Source: DATARH01 sp036268425 (GTDB lineage: Bacteria; Pseudomonadota; Alphaproteobacteria; ATCC43930; CGMCC-115725). From it: DNA of 64,000 nucleotides. Below, piece by piece: positions 16,473 to 25,261 of the stretch. A program made the translations under genes and the position numbers. The notes under the pieces were generated by a model. The model did no database searches. It saw only the letters and a program-made list of their open reading frames with translations, and was not told the DNA's origin. Where the stretch lies: the NCBI GenBank assembly GCA_036268425.1, contig DATAUE010000149.1:557502-621501 (forward strand), in the 5' to 3' direction. Every line of letters starts with the position of its first letter. Position 1 is the stretch's first letter.

Positions 16473-17666
16473 TCAGCCGGCGGCGCCGAGGCCGCCGAGA
16501 TATTCCAGAGCCGCCGCAACGCCGCCGGCGCGATGCGGAATGCCGGCGCGGTGCAGTCCCATCTCGACCCCGCACAGCGTGCCGCACAGCATCAGATCGT
16601 TGAAATAACCGAGATGGCCGATGCGGAAAACCCTGCCCTTCAAACGGCCGAGGCCCACGCCGAGCGACATGTCGAACCGGTCGAGGATGATCTCGCGCAC
16701 CCGATCGGCATCATAGCCATCGGGCACCACGACGGCGGTTAATGTGCTCGAATATTCGCGCGGCTCGGCGCACAGCACGTCGAGGCCCCAGCCGATGACG
16801 GCGCGCCGCGTCGCCTCGGCATGCCGGTCGTGGCGCGCAAAGACCGCCGGCAGCCCTTCCTCGTCGAGCAGCATCGTCAAGGCCTCGCGCAGGCCGAACA
16901 GCAGGTTCGTCGCCGGGGTGTAGGGGAAAAAGCCGGTCTTGCCGCTCTCCGCCATCGCCTGCCAATCCCAGTAGGAGCGGGTCATCTTGGCGGTCTTGCT
17001 GGCAGCCAGCGCCTTGGCGGAAACAGCGTTGAAGCCAAGGCCGGGCGGCAGCATCAGGCCTTTTTGCGAGCCGCCGACAGTAACGTCGACACCCCATTCG
17101 TCGTGCCGGTAATCGATCGAGCCGAGCGAGGAAATCGTATCGACCATCAGCAAGGCCGGGTGTTTTGCCGCGTCGATCGCAGCCCGGATCGCCGGGATAC
17201 GGGTCACCGCCCCGGTCGAGGTTTCGTTGTGAACGACGCAGACCGCCTTGATGCGATGCTCGGGATCGGCGGCGAGCTTTTCGGTGACCTGTGCCGGATT
17301 GACGCCGTGCCGCCAGTCACCCGGCACGAAATCGATCTCGATGCCGAGACGGCCAGCCATCTGGCGCCACAGCGTCGCGAACTGACCGGTTTCGAACATC
17401 ACGACCCGGTCGCCCGGCGACAGCGTGTTGACCAGCGCCGCTTCCCACGCACCGGTGCCCGACGAGGGATAGATCACCACCGTCCCCTCGGTCTGGAACA
17501 CCCGCTTCATGCCGGCGACGACTTCCTTGCCAAGCTCGGCAAATTCCGGTCCGCGATGGTCGATCGTCGGAAAGGCAATGGCGTGCAATATCCGGTCGGG
17601 CACATTCGTCGGGCCGGGGATTTGCAGAAAATGGCGGCCGGTATGGCCGGGCGGCTGATTTTTCAT
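16473..17666 (-). CDS. Class V aminotransferase, serine-glyoxylate aminotransferase type
   Basis: PLP enzyme that probably transaminates serine or alanine with glyoxylate (serine cycle, photorespiratory-type glyoxylate disposal). The 397-residue protein starts like SGAA enzymes (HFLQIPGPTNVPDRIL). The PLP lysine is in VGGSQKGLMLPPGLGF (about Lys202), and the cofactor aspartate lies in LMVDTISSLGSIDYRHDEW. ATG at 17666 is used; a GTG directly before it (17669) is an alternative. The hydratase gene starts 17 bases after its stop. It could serve glycine/serine or methylated-compound metabolism, but no other serine-cycle gene is present. Confidence 0.88.
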   Translation of the reverse strand: MKNQPPGHTGRHFLQIPGPTNVPDRILHAIAFPTIDHRGPEFAELGKEVVAGMKRVFQTEGTVVIYPSSGTGAWEAALVNTLSPGDRVVMFETGQFATLWRQMAGRLGIEIDFVPGDWRHGVNPAQVTEKLAADPEHRIKAVCVVHNETSTGAVTRIPAIRAAIDAAKHPALLMVDTISSLGSIDYRHDEWGVDVTVGGSQKGLMLPPGLGFNAVSAKALAASKTAKMTRSYWDWQAMAESGKTGFFPYTPATNLLFGLREALTMLLDEEGLPAVFARHDRHAEATRRAVIGWGLDVLCAEPREYSSTLTAVVVPDGYDADRVREIILDRFDMSLGVGLGRLKGRVFRIGHLGYFNDLMLCGTLCGVEMGLHRAGIPHRAGGVAAALEYLGGLGAAG

Positions 17667-17669
17667 CAC

Positions 17670-18175
17670 GGTCTTCGTTGCTGAGGGGCTCCGGGAGCGG
17701 ACGGCCTAGTGTGGCCGCGAAACCGCCCCGCGACAAGCCGCCGGCACTCGGCGCTCGGGCCGGGATTGGGAAAGGACGAACAGGCTTGATGTCGTCGCCA
17801 TGCGCCAACTCGGCTAAGCACGAGCAATTTTCGCGCAGGGGATCGAGGAGCGGCACAGGCACGGTTCCAAGGCCGGCACGACCCGACAGAGGAGTGATGT
17901 TCAACGTTGTAGGCGTCATTCACGGTTTTCAACCGACTTGTCACATTGTGACGCCGGCCCCGCCCACATAGCCAAACGGGACACATCTCATTCGAAAGTT
18001 TGATTTGGCGACCGATGCCAACCTGTCACGGATGCAGTGACGAGGCCGGCGAGGCCCGCTGTTGGGAATTTTCATGTTCTGCTTGATACGATGCGGAGAC
18101 AATAGCTGCCGGCCAATGCCATTAGAGCTCTCCGCGCGCTCTGGTTCGACCAGATGGATTTAACGCCCCTTATCT
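17670..18175. other. 506-bp stretch with no convincing gene
   Basis: Upstream region of the aminotransferase and downstream region of the AT-richer HEPN-like gene. Short open frames on both strands (for example 17678-17971) have no recognisable protein character. Base composition drops towards 18175, where the AT-richer segment begins. A 13-base perfect inverted repeat at 17940-17952 is the only structured element I see. Confidence 0.6.
17940..17952. promoter_or_regulatory. Perfect inverted repeat, operator-like
   Basis: GTCACA-T-TGTGAC is a perfect 6+1+6 palindrome about 270 bases upstream of the aminotransferase start. Its size fits a dimeric regulator site, but nothing ties it to a particular regulator, and it could be chance. 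Confidence 0.25.
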
Positions 18176-18769
18176 TTAATCCGCGAGCAATCTTGTCAAT
18201 TCAGATTCCAACTGATCACAATAACTAAAGATTTTTGCATGATCCTCAGGAACCAATCCTGGGGTTTTCATCTTTCCATCGTCATGCATCGGCCAAAACT
18301 TATCTACTTTAGTAGGCATAGGATATCGCCCTCGCCATTCAGACATATAGGTAAGGCTATATAGAGAATGTTTATCTAATCTGGCGATAGGGGATGCAAG
18401 CCTTTCGAGCTTTTCGAGATCATGCGTTCTTAGATTAGACGGAATGCTATTCTTAGAATCAAACGTGACTAATTTCTTTGCGATTAAAAGGCCCTTCAAA
18501 AGATTTTCAATTGAAAAGGCGATTAACATGTATGCCGCATCAAAATTCGGAAAAGGATACCGCATTTCATTGAATTGCTTACCCGTCTTCGTCGCGTGCC
18601 ATGCCGCAGCCCAAAATTTTCGCGCGATGGGGTCTTCCTTCTTGAATATTGCATCAGCGGACGATCGGAGACGGCGCGCCGTCCGCAACCATGAGTGCGG
18701 TCGTATAGCTGCGTCGAATACTTCAGCGGCAAATTGCGGATTTTGATTAGCGGGGTTGTTGGGATGCAT
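18176..18769 (-). CDS. HEPN-like hypothetical protein in AT-richer DNA
   Basis: A 197-residue protein with no firm assignment. The central part, AYMLIAFSIENLLKGLLIAKK followed by LRTHDLEKLERL, has the helix pattern of HEPN proteins (helical RNase or nucleotide-binding domains common in defence and toxin loci), and EWRGRYPMP resembles the end of such domains. No clear R-x4-6-H RNase motif is visible, so catalysis is doubtful. The gene is clearly poorer in G+C than its neighbours (for example runs such as CTTTAATTG and many AT-ending codons), which points to horizontal transfer. It stands alone, with no nucleotidyltransferase partner beside it. Confidence 0.65.
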   Translation of the reverse strand: MHPNNPANQNPQFAAEVFDAAIRPHSWLRTARRLRSSADAIFKKEDPIARKFWAAAWHATKTGKQFNEMRYPFPNFDAAYMLIAFSIENLLKGLLIAKKLVTFDSKNSIPSNLRTHDLEKLERLASPIARLDKHSLYSLTYMSEWRGRYPMPTKVDKFWPMHDDGKMKTPGLVPEDHAKIFSYCDQLESELTRLLAD

Positions 18770-19037
18770 ACTACCACTTGCTCGAATTGGATACCGGCAA
18801 CGTCAGATTAATGCACAATCCATATTTTACTCGATTTTTGCGTCCAAACTCGACGTTGCATCCCTCTTGCTGTCAGATCGATCACTTCGGCCCGCTCCCG
18901 GACAACGCTGACGCAGTCGGTTGGAATGTGAAATCGGACCGCGAATTTAAGGCTTCGGGAATGATTTCGAACAAGGCGTGTTGATTGTCCGAGGTCAGCG
19001 GCCGCAAGCCGCTACTGGCCGAGCGACGGAGAGAGCA

Positions 19038-19226
19038 ATGGTTATCAAGTCCCGCAAACTAATCCTGGCGACAGCCTTCGTGGCGGGAACCTCGCTCAGC
19101 GCCCTCGCCCAGAGCTGCCCCACGGGCGGCAGCATCACCGGCAGCGCAATCCATAGCAGCAGCGTATTTGGCGTGCCGACGTCGATTCCGACGATGCACA
19201 ACCTACCGGCAGCCAACGCTCACTAG
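19038..19226 (+). CDS. Small secreted hypothetical peptide
   Basis: A 62-residue product with a convincing Sec signal peptide (MVIKSRKLILATAFVAGTSLSALAQ) and a mature part of only about 37 residues, containing one cysteine and many Ser, Thr and Gly. A GGAGAGAG site lies just before the ATG at 19038. The mature part resembles nothing I know; it may be a small periplasmic protein or the remnant of a longer exported protein truncated at the TAG at 19224. Confidence 0.5.
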   Translation: MVIKSRKLILATAFVAGTSLSALAQSCPTGGSITGSAIHSSSVFGVPTSIPTMHNLPAANAH

Positions 19227-19266
19227 GCCGCTCTCAGCAGCTATCCGGCATTAATCCCATCCCGCA

Positions 19267-19470
19267 TCAATAAGGTCGCTCGGGCAAGTCGATCGGCGGC
19301 GCACAATCGGTGCGTCCCTGCATAAGACAATCCTCAAGGTTGGATTGAAAGCGTAACTCGCGCACCAGATAAAGCGCGGCAATCGCCAAAATCAGAATGA
19401 CGATCAGCCCCATTAGCGCCGAAGTCTGGCGCTCTTCATCATTATTTTCGTTGGCGTCACGTCGACGCAT
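19267..19470 (-). CDS. Small single-helix membrane protein
   Basis: A 67-residue protein with a highly charged N-terminus (MRRRDANENNDEERQ), one transmembrane helix about residues 18-38 (ALMGLIVILILAIAALYLV), and a short tail with two cysteines (DCLMQGRTDCAPP). This layout is common in uncharacterised small membrane proteins of alphaproteobacteria, and the two-Cys tail probably faces the periplasm. Function unknown. Confidence 0.6.
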   Translation of the reverse strand: MRRRDANENNDEERQTSALMGLIVILILAIAALYLVRELRFQSNLEDCLMQGRTDCAPPIDLPERPY

Positions 19471-19683
19471 CGCTCCGCCCTTTGGCGGTCCGCGGGCATC
19501 CAGCCCGGTCGGATGAGCGCTCGCGGACCTATTACTGCTACAATAGTCCGCCTTGCGACGATTTGATACGCAGGCTCACGCAAAAGCTATATGCGTAAAA
19601 GCTCGCATGGCCAAAGTCCCGGCGCTTTCGCCGGCGCCCCTCTCACGCTAGGGTTCGCCGCCTTTGGCAGCGAGGACGCCGCA

Positions 19684-20973
19684 ATGCCCGATCCCCTGAC
19701 CTTGTCGGCCCGCGCGGCGGCGCAGGCCATCGCCGCCGGCCGCCTCAGCGCGGAGACCCTCGTCTCGGCCTGTCTCGAACGCATCGCGGCGCGTGAACCA
19801 ATCGTCGGCGCCTGGCACTACCTCGACGCTGACGCGGCGCTCGCCGCCGCGCGCCACAGCGACGCCGCTGAGCCGAGCGGCCCGCTGCACGGCATCCCGA
19901 TTGCGGTCAAGGACCTGATCGATACGGTCGACATGCCGACCAGCTACGGCTCGGCGATCTACCGGGATCACCGCCCCGACGCCGATGCGGCCTGCGTCGC
20001 GCTGGCCAGGGGCGCCGGCGCGATCGTGCTGGGCAAAACCGTCACCACCGAATTCGCCTGCTTTACACCCGGCAAAACCGCCAACCCGCACAACCCGGCG
20101 CACACGCCCGGCGGCTCGTCGAGCGGCTCGGCGGCGGCGGTTGGCGACGGCATGGTGCCGCTCGCCTTTGCGACGCAGACCGCCGGCTCGGTGATCCGAC
20201 CGGCATCGTTCTGCGGCTGCGTCGGATACAAGCCGAGTTTCGGGCTGATCCCGCGCGCCGGGGTCAAATCGCTGTCCGATAATCTCGATACAGTCGGCAC
20301 GATGGCGCGCGATGTTGCCGACGCCGCGTTTTTCGCCGGCGTTCTCGGCGGGCGGCCGACGCTGCGCGATCTGGCGATGCCGGATGCGGCGCCGCGCTTC
20401 GGCTTTTACCGCACCCCGATGTGGGACGAGGCGGAGCCGAGCACCATCGCGGCGCTCGACCGCGCGCGGTCGGCGCTGGAGCGAGCGGGCGCAACAATGG
20501 TCGAGGTGGCAATACCACAGGAACACCGTGGCCTGACCGCGGCGCAGGAAGCCGTGATGGGCTTCGAACTGGCGCGCTGCCTCGCCTATGAACGCCTTCA
20601 ACGCAGTGCCGAATTGTCACCACGACTCGGCCAGCAGATCGATGAGGGCATGACCGTCGGGGCCGATGCCTTCGATGCGGCGCTGGCGTGTACCGCAACA
20701 GCGCGCGCCAGCCTCAACGGTTTTTTCGGGGCTTGCGACGCGCTGCTGACGCCGGCAGCACCGGGAGAGGCGCCGCCCGGTCTCGGCTATACCGGCAACC
20801 CCGTGTTCAACCGCATGTGGACCTTGCTCGGCACACCCTGCGTCACATTGCCGGCGGCGTGGGGCAGCACCGGCCTGCCGACCGGCATCCAGCTGGTCGG
20901 CCGGATCGGCGACGATACAAGACTGATGCGGGCGGCGATGTGGGCCGAGCGCGCACTGGCGGACGCCCCATGA
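19684..20973 (+). CDS. Amidase-signature family protein
   Basis: Amidohydrolase of 429 residues with the Ser-cisSer-Lys triad: Lys76 in IAVKDLID, cis-Ser145 in PGGSSSGSAAA, and nucleophile Ser169 in QTAGSVIRPAS. The signature is slightly unusual (Q and A replace the D and G of GTDTGGS). Members hydrolyse various amides or form part of GatCAB, but GatA is longer and sits with gatC and gatB, so this is a stand-alone amidase. ATG at 19684 has GAGGA upstream; the frame extends to 19591 without protein character. Its stop overlaps the lipoprotein start. Confidence 0.88.
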   Translation: MPDPLTLSARAAAQAIAAGRLSAETLVSACLERIAAREPIVGAWHYLDADAALAAARHSDAAEPSGPLHGIPIAVKDLIDTVDMPTSYGSAIYRDHRPDADAACVALARGAGAIVLGKTVTTEFACFTPGKTANPHNPAHTPGGSSSGSAAAVGDGMVPLAFATQTAGSVIRPASFCGCVGYKPSFGLIPRAGVKSLSDNLDTVGTMARDVADAAFFAGVLGGRPTLRDLAMPDAAPRFGFYRTPMWDEAEPSTIAALDRARSALERAGATMVEVAIPQEHRGLTAAQEAVMGFELARCLAYERLQRSAELSPRLGQQIDEGMTVGADAFDAALACTATARASLNGFFGACDALLTPAAPGEAPPGLGYTGNPVFNRMWTLLGTPCVTLPAAWGSTGLPTGIQLVGRIGDDTRLMRAAMWAERALADAP

Positions 20974-21266
20974 GGCTGCACCGCATTCTTTTTGCCGTGG
21001 CAGGCATCTCGGCGATTGCCGGGTGCGGACTGTTGACGCCCTACCCGACGACACCGCGCAATGCACAAACGGGTGCGGTTCCGGGGCCGCGGGTCGCGAT
21101 CTGCTACAACACGCTGACAACTACGCTCGCCGAGGTCCAAGCTCAGGCGCAGCGGGAGTGCGCCGCCAACACCGTGGCCGAGCCCGCCGACACCGACTGG
21201 TATTTGCAGAACTGTCCTCTGCTGCTGCCGGCGCGCGGCACCTTTGTGTGTACGCCCAAGAAATAA
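20970..21266 (+). CDS. Small lipoprotein
   Basis: A 98-residue precursor with signal peptide MRLHRILFAVAGISAIAGC and a lipobox ending at Cys19. The mature part contains four further cysteines (AICYN, RECAAN, QNCPLL, FVCTP), which could form two disulfides in the periplasm. It is coupled to the amidase gene by an ATGA overlap and ends about 90 bases before hemA. Small lipoproteins of this kind are uncharacterised. Confidence 0.75.
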   Translation: MRLHRILFAVAGISAIAGCGLLTPYPTTPRNAQTGAVPGPRVAICYNTLTTTLAEVQAQAQRECAANTVAEPADTDWYLQNCPLLLPARGTFVCTPKK

Positions 21267-21358
21267 CCACCCCATCTGGGCAAATGCCGCGACAGAGCGC
21301 GCAATGGCGAGGCCGGCGCGATGTGCTATCGTCGAGTTCTTCCTGCGACGGCTGTAAT

Positions 21359-22564
21359 ATGAACTACGACAGCTTCTTCAAACAGCGGCTCGACGCACTT
21401 CGCGCCGAGGGACGATACCGGGTCTTTGCCGATCTCGAACGGCGCTGCGGCCGTTTTCCGCGCGCGTTCGATCACCGCATCGGCGCCGAAGTAACGGTGT
21501 GGTGCTCCAACGACTATCTCGGCATGGGCCAGCACCCCGCCGTGCTCGATGCGATGGTCGGTGCGATCGAGGCGTCCGGCGCGGGCGCCGGCGGCACCCG
21601 CAACATCTCCGGCAACGCGCACCTGCATCTGCAGCTCGAACAGGAATTGGCCGATCTGCACGGGCGCGACGCGGCGCTGATCTTCACCTCCGGCTACGTC
21701 GCGAATGAAGGTGCCCTATCGACGCTGGCGCAGGAAATCCCCGGCATTATTGTGCTGTCGGACGCACTGAACCACGCCTCGATGATCGCCGGCATCCGCC
21801 ACAGCCGGGCCGAAAAACAGATTTTCCGCCACAACGACCCCGACGATCTGGCGCGGCGCCTCGCGGCGTTTCCGGTGGAGCAGCCAAAGCTCGTCTGCTT
21901 CGAATCGGTGTATTCGATGGATGGCGACATCGCGCCGATCGCCGAATTGTGCGATGTCGCGGACCGCTACGGCGCGATGACCTATCTCGACGAAGTGCAC
22001 GCCGTCGGCCTTTACGGCGCGCACGGCGGCGGCATCGCCGAGCGCGACGGCGTCTTGCAGCGGCCGACGGTGATCCAGGGCACGCTCGCCAAGGCGTTCG
22101 GCGTAATGGGCGGGTATGTCGCCGGCTCGGCATCGCTGATCGATTTTCTGCGCAGCCATGCCTCCGGCTTCATCTTTACGACATCGCTGCCACCCGCATT
22201 GGTGGCGGGCGCGCTGGCGGCGGTGCGTCACCTGAAACACAGCCAGGCCGAACGACAGCGCCACCAGGAGCGGGTAGCGCGCGTCAAACGCCGCCTCACC
22301 GAAGCCGGGCTGCCGGTCATGCCGTCGGAAAGCCACATCGTTCCGGTGCTGATCGGCGACGCGGCTTTGTGCAAGACCGCCAGCGACGTGCTGTTGCACG
22401 ACCATCACATCTATGTGCAGCCGATCAACTATCCGACCGTACCGCGCGGTACGGAGCGCCTGCGGCTGACCCCAACGCCGCTGCACAGCGACGCCGATAT
22501 CGAGCATCTCGTCGCCGCTCTTTCCGAAGTCTGGCAGAGCCTGACGCTGCGCAAGGTGGCGTGA
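21359..22564 (+). CDS. hemA: 5-aminolevulinate synthase
   Basis: PLP enzyme that condenses glycine with succinyl-CoA to 5-aminolevulinate, the first step of haem and corrin synthesis by the Shemin route, a hallmark of alphaproteobacteria. The 401-residue protein shows EVTVWCSNDYLGMGQHP, the GAGAGGTRNISGN segment, the PLP aspartate in LDEVHAVGLYG (Asp211) and the Schiff-base Lys245 in GTLAKAFGVMGGY. The start follows the usual MNYDSFF N-terminus; a longer upstream frame is a shadow of the lipoprotein region. It is convergent with the Fic gene. Confidence 0.97.
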   Translation: MNYDSFFKQRLDALRAEGRYRVFADLERRCGRFPRAFDHRIGAEVTVWCSNDYLGMGQHPAVLDAMVGAIEASGAGAGGTRNISGNAHLHLQLEQELADLHGRDAALIFTSGYVANEGALSTLAQEIPGIIVLSDALNHASMIAGIRHSRAEKQIFRHNDPDDLARRLAAFPVEQPKLVCFESVYSMDGDIAPIAELCDVADRYGAMTYLDEVHAVGLYGAHGGGIAERDGVLQRPTVIQGTLAKAFGVMGGYVAGSASLIDFLRSHASGFIFTTSLPPALVAGALAAVRHLKHSQAERQRHQERVARVKRRLTEAGLPVMPSESHIVPVLIGDAALCKTASDVLLHDHHIYVQPINYPTVPRGTERLRLTPTPLHSDADIEHLVAALSEVWQSLTLRKVA

Positions 22565-22618
22565 GACTTCAGATCGGTCAGTAGTAGAAACCCGCCGCTT
22601 TTCGCATCGCGCAATAGC

Positions 22619-23362
22619 TTACGGCATCGCGCGCTCGAGCATGTCGATCTGGTGATCGAGGCTTGCCTCCAAGCGCTCGATCATAAAGCGCTCATACGGC
22701 GCCGCGTCGCCATGCAGCTGCATATCCTGTAGCGCGTCGATGTACGCCACGCGGTGTTCCGGGCCGATCACCACCGGCGGATAACCCGCCTTCATCAACA
22801 ACAAATTCATCAACAGCCGGGCAGTACGGCCATTGCCGTCGCTGAAGGGGTGGATCGCGACCAGGCGGGCATGCGCCGTAAATGCGGTTCGCGGACCAGC
22901 GCTGGCGTCTTTGAGCCATACCGCGAAATCTCCCATCAAGGCGGGCAACTCGGCCGGCGACGGCAGGATCAACGGCGATCCGGCGATTAATCGCTGATGC
23001 TGGCTATAGCGGCCGGCGTCGTCGGGTGCGATGCGCCCAACGACCAACCGATGGATTTCGCGGATGTCGGTTTCCCGCACGGCTTCTGCGGCACCGGCAA
23101 GCTTGCGGATGAAATGCAAGGCGTCGCGATGCCCGATTGCCTCAAGATGGTCTTTCAGCGGCTTTCCGCCGATGGTGATGCCTTTTTCCAAGACGATCGC
23201 AGTTTCGCTGCGACTCAGCGTGTTACCTTCGATCGCATTCGAACTGTAAGTCAGTTCGACGTCGTACCACGCGGCAAGCGCCGCAAGACTTTGCAAGCTC
23301 AACGGTCGCAACCGATCGAGCCGGTCTTTTTTTAATTGCAGCCGGTCAAGATCGCTTTGCAC
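22619..23362 (-). CDS. Fic family protein (class II AMPylator type)
   Basis: Fic-domain enzyme that probably transfers AMP to a protein target. It has the full active-site motif HPFSDGNGRTAR (catalytic His) and an N-terminal inhibitory helix motif S-x-x-x-E-G in SSNAIEGN, so it is an auto-inhibited, class II Fic. The GTG at 23362 (247 residues) starts shortly before the conserved LRPLS region; the frame is open further upstream into the 3' end of pdxH, with another GTG at 23419, so the exact start is uncertain. It lies directly behind pdxH in the same direction. The target is unknown. Confidence 0.82.
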   Translation of the reverse strand: MQSDLDRLQLKKDRLDRLRPLSLQSLAALAAWYDVELTYSSNAIEGNTLSRSETAIVLEKGITIGGKPLKDHLEAIGHRDALHFIRKLAGAAEAVRETDIREIHRLVVGRIAPDDAGRYSQHQRLIAGSPLILPSPAELPALMGDFAVWLKDASAGPRTAFTAHARLVAIHPFSDGNGRTARLLMNLLLMKAGYPPVVIGPEHRVAYIDALQDMQLHGDAAPYERFMIERLEASLDHQIDMLERAMP

Positions 23363-23391
23363 AGGCGTGGGGGTGGTCTCCTGCTGACCGT

Positions 23392-23988
23392 TCAAGGGTA
23401 AAGTCGCTGTTTGCGCCACGCCACGCCCTCGCGGTGAAAGACGATGCGGTCGTGCAGGCGTGAAGGACGGTCCTGCCAGAATTCGATGGTCTCCGGCGAC
23501 ACGCGAAACCCCGACCAATTTTCCGGCCGCGGCACATCGGCAAGGCCGCGATAGCGCTGCTCCACCGTGGCGAGGCGGCGCTCAAGTTCGGCGCGTTCGG
23601 CCAACGGCCGTGACTGGTCCGACGCCCAGGCTCCGAGCCGGCTTTCGCGGGCGCGGCTGGCAAAATAGGCATCGGCCTCGGCGTCCGATGCGGCCGAAAC
23701 GGTGCCTTCGACGCGCACCTGCCGGGCCAGCGACTTCCAATGAAAGCATAGCGCAGCACGCGGGTTGGCGTGCAATTCGTCGCCCTTGCGGCTTTCAAGG
23801 TTGGTGTAAAAGACGAAACCGCGCGTGTCGACGCCCTTGAGAAGCACCGCACGCACCGAGGGACGGCCGTCGCGGGTCGCGGTGGCGAGCATCATCGTCT
23901 CGGCCAGCGGTTCGCTTTTGTCGGCTAGCGCAAACCAGCGGCCGAATGGCGTAAACGGCTCGTCTTCGGCGATTTCATGGTCGATCAT
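23392..23988 (-). CDS. pdxH: Pyridoxamine 5'-phosphate oxidase
   Basis: FMN enzyme that oxidises pyridoxamine- or pyridoxine-phosphate to PLP. The 198-residue protein has the family blocks RPSVRAVLLKGVDTRGFVFYTN, SRKGDELHANPRAALCFHW and the C-terminal FWQDRPSRLHDR with KQRLYP at the very end. ATG at 23988 gives a normal length; the frame continues upstream to 24093 but that part is not family-like. The Fic gene follows closely. PLP made here would serve alr, hemA and the aminotransferase in this window, though that is not evidence of linkage. Confidence 0.95.
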   Translation of the reverse strand: MIDHEIAEDEPFTPFGRWFALADKSEPLAETMMLATATRDGRPSVRAVLLKGVDTRGFVFYTNLESRKGDELHANPRAALCFHWKSLARQVRVEGTVSAASDAEADAYFASRARESRLGAWASDQSRPLAERAELERRLATVEQRYRGLADVPRPENWSGFRVSPETIEFWQDRPSRLHDRIVFHREGVAWRKQRLYP

Positions 23989-24259
23989 TCTCGGGGTGCC
24001 TCCACGCCAGGGGCTGCGTACGCGAACGGTCCCTATAGGACCGATCTTCGGCCGGAAACAAGTCCCGGCCGTAATCTGTGGCGTCGCCGCCATTCCAAGC
24101 CCACTGGCAGGTCCGAGACGCCGTTGGTTTAAGGCGGCTCATCCTATGTTGACGCCGCGCCACCGGCCGGATTGTCGCGCCTCAGCGCCAGCGTTGACAC
24201 CGCCCTTCGCCCCCGCTACCAAGCCGCAACAATCATGTGAACCAGGGGGGACGATAGGC

Positions 24260-25261
24260 TTGCCGCCTCTTCTCGAAGTGCGAGACCTGCGAACTGAATT
24301 CCGCACCGGCGCCGGTGTGGTGCGGGCGGTTGACGGCGTGTCCTACACCGTCGACCCCGGCGAAACCGTGGCGGTCGTCGGTGAAAGCGGGTCGGGCAAG
24401 TCGGTCGGGGCGCTGACGTTGCTGCGCCTCATCCCCAGCCCGCCCGGCCGCGTCACCGGCGGCGAGGTCCTTTTTGCCGGGCGCGACCTGATGAAGCTTT
24501 CCGAGGAGGAAATGCGCCAGGTGCGCGGCGGCGATATCGGCATGGTGTTTCAGGAGCCGATGACCTCGCTGAACCCGGTGCTGACGATCGGCCGCCAGAT
24601 CACCGAAACGATCGAGCAGCACCGCGGCAGCAACCCCGCTGCGGCGCACCAACGGGCCGCCGAGCTTCTCGGTCTGGTCGGTATCGGCGACGCCGAACGC
24701 CGCCTGCAGCAATACCCGCACCAGCTATCCGGCGGCATGCGGCAGCGCATCATGATCGCCATCGCGCTGGCCTGCGACCCCAAGCTGATCATCGCCGACG
24801 AGCCGACCACCGCGCTCGACGTGACGATCCAGGCACAGATCCTGGAATTGATGCAGCAACTGACCCATCGCCTCGGTGTCGCGCTGATCATCATCACGCA
24901 TAATCTCGGCGTAGTGGCGCGCTATGCCAGCCGGGTCAACGTCATGTATGCCGGACGCATCGTCGAAAGCGGCAGCGCCGCGGCGCTTTACCATGACCCT
25001 CACCATCCTTACACGATGGCGCTGCTGCGCTCTGTGCCGCGGCTTGACCGGCCGAGGCAGGCCCGTCTCGATCCGATCGAAGGCTCGCCGCCCGATCTGA
25101 CCCGGCTTGGCCAGGGCTGCTCGTTCCGGCCACGTTGCCGCTTTGCCGTCGCCGCCTGCGACGTGGCGCCGCCGCCGCTGGCACCGTCCGGTGCGCCCGG
25201 GCAGTTTGCGGCCTGCTATCGCAGCCATGAGCTCGGCGAAATCGCCGGCGAAGCGGCATGA
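24260..25261 (+). CDS. Peptide-type ABC transporter ATP-binding protein (DppD/OppD-like)
   Basis: First ATPase of a peptide/nickel ABC importer, 333 residues. Walker A is GESGSGKS, the signature LSGGMRQRIMIA, Walker B with DEPTTALDVTIQAQ, and the C-terminal oligopeptide domain has Cys residues in GCSFRPRCRFAVAAC, as in iron-sulfur-like OppD/DppD tails. No ATG fits: TTG at 24260 follows AGGGGGG (24244-24250) at suitable distance and starts right at the family N-terminus. Its stop overlaps the start of the second ATPase (ATGA). No permease genes are adjacent, which is unusual for this pair. Confidence 0.9.
   Translation: MPPLLEVRDLRTEFRTGAGVVRAVDGVSYTVDPGETVAVVGESGSGKSVGALTLLRLIPSPPGRVTGGEVLFAGRDLMKLSEEEMRQVRGGDIGMVFQEPMTSLNPVLTIGRQITETIEQHRGSNPAAAHQRAAELLGLVGIGDAERRLQQYPHQLSGGMRQRIMIAIALACDPKLIIADEPTTALDVTIQAQILELMQQLTHRLGVALIIITHNLGVVARYASRVNVMYAGRIVESGSAAALYHDPHHPYTMALLRSVPRLDRPRQARLDPIEGSPPDLTRLGQGCSFRPRCRFAVAACDVAPPPLAPSGAPGQFAACYRSHELGEIAGEAA

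Noticed and set aside
17678..17971. A 97-codon + strand frame upstream of the aminotransferase
   Set aside because: Composition is shadow-like, with runs of Pro, Arg and Gly, and no ribosome site is seen.
18778..18984. A 68-codon + strand frame after the HEPN-like gene
   Set aside because: It starts at TTG, has no ribosome site or recognisable pattern, and lies in the probable upstream region of the HEPN-like gene.
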